Shown here one piece after another: positions 62,820 through 64,000 of a stretch of DNA of 64,000 nt. The stretch's first letter is position 1. Each line of letters begins with the position of its first letter. Under the pieces are notes generated by a model that did not search any database, was not told where the DNA came from, and worked only from the letters and a program-made list of their open reading frames with translations. The position numbers were made by a program, and so were the translations under genes. Origin of the DNA: Halomonas sp. GT. GTDB taxonomy: Bacteria > Pseudomonadota > Gammaproteobacteria > Pseudomonadales > Halomonadaceae. Location: NCBI RefSeq assembly GCF_002082565.1, contig NZ_CP020562.1:558001-622000 (forward strand), written 5' to 3'.

Positions 62820-63882
62820 CTACCGCCAGTGCTGCTGCCCGCTCTGCCAGGGCGCGCTGCTGAGCTTTTTGGGTGAGTCGCTCGGTGTGAGTGGCTTCAT
62901 CTTCGCAGGTATCACGGCGTTCTGGGTGCAGGCCTAATTTTGCAAATAGCGCGCGGTCGCGTTCTGCCTGAGGATTGCCGGTGGTGAGTAGTTTGTCGCC
63001 GTAGAAGATCGAGTTGGCTCCAGCCAAAAATGCCAGTGCTTGAGTCGACTCGCTCATCTGTTCGCGGCCAGCGGAAAGCCGCACATGGCTTTGCGGCATC
63101 ATAATACGCGCCACCGCGATAGCGCGGATAAACTCAAGCGGGTCCAAGTCTTCGACGTTCTCAAGCGGTGTGCCCGGTACTTTAACCAGCATATTGATGG
63201 GCACGGATTCTGGGTGCGGTGACAACTTGGCTAACTGCTGTAACAGCGCGCTGCGGTCTTGTGCGCCTTCGCCCATGCCTAAAATGCCGCCGGAGCATAC
63301 TTTCATCCCCGCTTCACGCACGGTGGCCAGGGTGTCTAGGCGGTCGCTGAAGGTGCGGGTGGTGATGATTTCACCGTAAAAGTCGGGGGAGGTGTCTAGG
63401 TTATGGTTGTAGTAATCCAGCCCAGCAGCCGCCAAGCGGTTGGCTTGGGCACCGTCGACCATACCTAATGTCATGCAGGTTTCCAGCCCCAAGGCTTTTA
63501 CTTGGCGAACCATCTCTTCGACCAGCAGTAAATCTTTGTCCCGCGGGCTGCGCCATGCTGCGCCCATACAGAAACGGCTAGCGCCAGCTTCTTTGGCAGC
63601 CTTGGCCTGGGCAACGACCTTTTCGATTTCCAGCAGTTTCTCTTTTTCGAGCTGGGTAGTGTAGTGACCGGACTGCGGGCAATATTTGCAGTCTTCTGGG
63701 CAAGCCCCCGTTTTAATCGACAGCAGAGTCGAGACCTGCACCGCGTTAGCATCAAAGTGGGCACGATGCACTTGCTGAGCTTTAAATAGCAGGTCGTTGA
63801 AGGGCAGCGCGAACAGCGCATTAATCTCTTCCAGCGTCCAGTCGTGGCGCGGGGCGGCGGCATTGAAAGCGGTGGCGGTCAC
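62806..63882 (-). CDS. bioB: Biotin synthase
   Basis: 358 residues of the radical SAM family. The [4Fe-4S] cysteines 61, 65 and 68 are in [14 protein letters not shown]; the second cluster ligands follow in [21 protein letters not shown] and [10 protein letters not shown]. Inserts sulfur into dethiobiotin. First gene of bioB-F-H-C-D-A; promoter and operator lie upstream. Confidence 0.97.
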   Translation of the reverse strand: MTATAFNAAAPRHDWTLEEINALFALPFNDLLFKAQQVHRAHFDANAVQVSTLLSIKTGACPEDCKYCPQSGHYTTQLEKEKLLEIEKVVAQAKAAKEAGASRFCMGAAWRSPRDKDLLLVEEMVRQVKALGLETCMTLGMVDGAQANRLAAAGLDYYNHNLDTSPDFYGEIITTRTFSDRLDTLATVREAGMKVCSGGILGMGEGAQDRSALLQQLAKLSPHPESVPINMLVKVPGTPLENVEDLDPLEFIRAIAVARIMMPQSHVRLSAGREQMSESTQALAFLAGANSIFYGDKLLTTGNPQAERDRALFAKLGLHPERRDTCEDEATHTERLTQKAQQRALAERAAALAVDASV

Positions 63883-63915
63883 GGGTAAACCTTTTTTCTT
63901 TTGAAAGTTGACGAG

Positions 63916-63945
63916 ACTCTAGCGGCGTTACGCTTTTGGTGTCAA
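63916..63945 (-). promoter_or_regulatory. Probable bioB promoter
   Basis: On the minus strand TTGACA (63945-63940) and TAGAGT (63921-63916) are 18 bases apart, about 34 bases from the bioB start. The -35 hexamer lies inside one arm of the BirA-type operator. Confidence 0.6.
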
Positions 63946-63970
63946 CTATTCAGAGTATGTTGGTTTACTA
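63939..63970. promoter_or_regulatory. BirA-type biotin operator
   Basis: GTGTCAACT (63939-63947), a 14-base spacer, then GGTTTACTA (63962-63970). This fits the WTGTMAACC-spacer-GGTTKACA pattern of BirA sites at most positions. It overlaps the -35 of the bioB promoter, so biotin-loaded BirA would block it. The last 30 bases of the window hold no gene I can see. Confidence 0.7.
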
Positions 63971-64000
63971 CGAGTGGTTTTTAGAGAGCTGGGGTTCGTC

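Noticed and set aside
1..64000. tRNA, rRNA or mobile-element genes
   Set aside because: Reading both strands I found no T-loop-like tRNA ends, no rRNA stretches and no transposase or integrase motifs; a covariance-model search would settle this.

Overview
The window looks like chromosomal DNA of a halophilic gammaproteobacterium, most likely Halomonadaceae (Halomonas/Vreelandella). The evidence is base composition in the mid-50s % GC by eye, acidic protein surfaces, single-operon biotin genes including bioH, a compact ethanolamine ammonia-lyase locus, and orthologue strings typical of that group (lptFG/pepA, bfd-bfr, aceK-cobB). The genus is inferred from gene content, not from a marker gene. 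I see no rRNA, tRNA, CRISPR array, transposase, integrase or prophage gene. Almost all space is coding.

Layout. 1-3.2 kb (minus): a YnjBC-like ABC importer (permease cut by the window edge) preceded by a small-molecule kinase of the APH fold. 3.4-11.9 kb (plus): an Lrp-type regulator, then a run of a DmdA/GcvT-like tetrahydrofolate methyltransferase, a MetV-like cysteine-rich protein, MetF, PurU, FolD, an OsmC protein, a crotonase-fold protein and an acyl-CoA ligase. Together these read as an operon that removes a methyl group from an unknown methylated substrate onto THF, oxidises it stepwise to formate, and CoA-activates the acid left behind. This is the most interesting locus. 11.9-15.3 kb: small membrane protein, divergent SDR/LysR pair, atypical SDR.

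15.4-28.7 kb (minus): valS, a type I secretion operon (TolC-ABC-HlyD) with a SapC-family gene, an MFS transporter, holC, a branched-chain aminotransferase and pepA. The common pepA-holC-valS neighbourhood is split here by ilvE and by the secretion genes. 28.9-32.6 kb (plus): lptF, lptG, an RDD protein, bfd and bacterioferritin. 32.6-37.7 kb (minus): a Dpp/Nik-type ABC importer whose two permeases are fused in one protein and whose promoter carries a Zur-like box. A second such box precedes a COG0523 (CobW/ZigA) GTPase at 48.5 kb, so both are probably zinc-starvation genes. 37.9-50.7 kb: CstA, SodC, TruC, TcdA, DUF1653, a DUF442 sulfur-transferase-like protein, SulP, a RecQ-type helicase with an unusual domain layout, a potassium channel, the COG0523 GTPase, a TIGR03643-like protein and a methyltransferase.

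49.7-54.8 kb: EutR-like activator divergent from eutB-eutC-permease, with an 11-base inverted pair between them, so ethanolamine is taken up and split to acetaldehyde and ammonia without a microcompartment. 54.9-58.1 kb: CIA30 protein, aceK and a sirtuin without the usual zinc cysteines. 58.2-64 kb (minus): bioB-bioF-bioH-bioC-bioD-bioA with overlapping reading frames, under a promoter that overlaps a BirA-type operator.

At a smaller scale, at least nine intergenic gaps or gene ends carry two or three head-to-tail copies of an unrelated 9-19 base unit. This pattern recurs across the window and no listed feature explains it.
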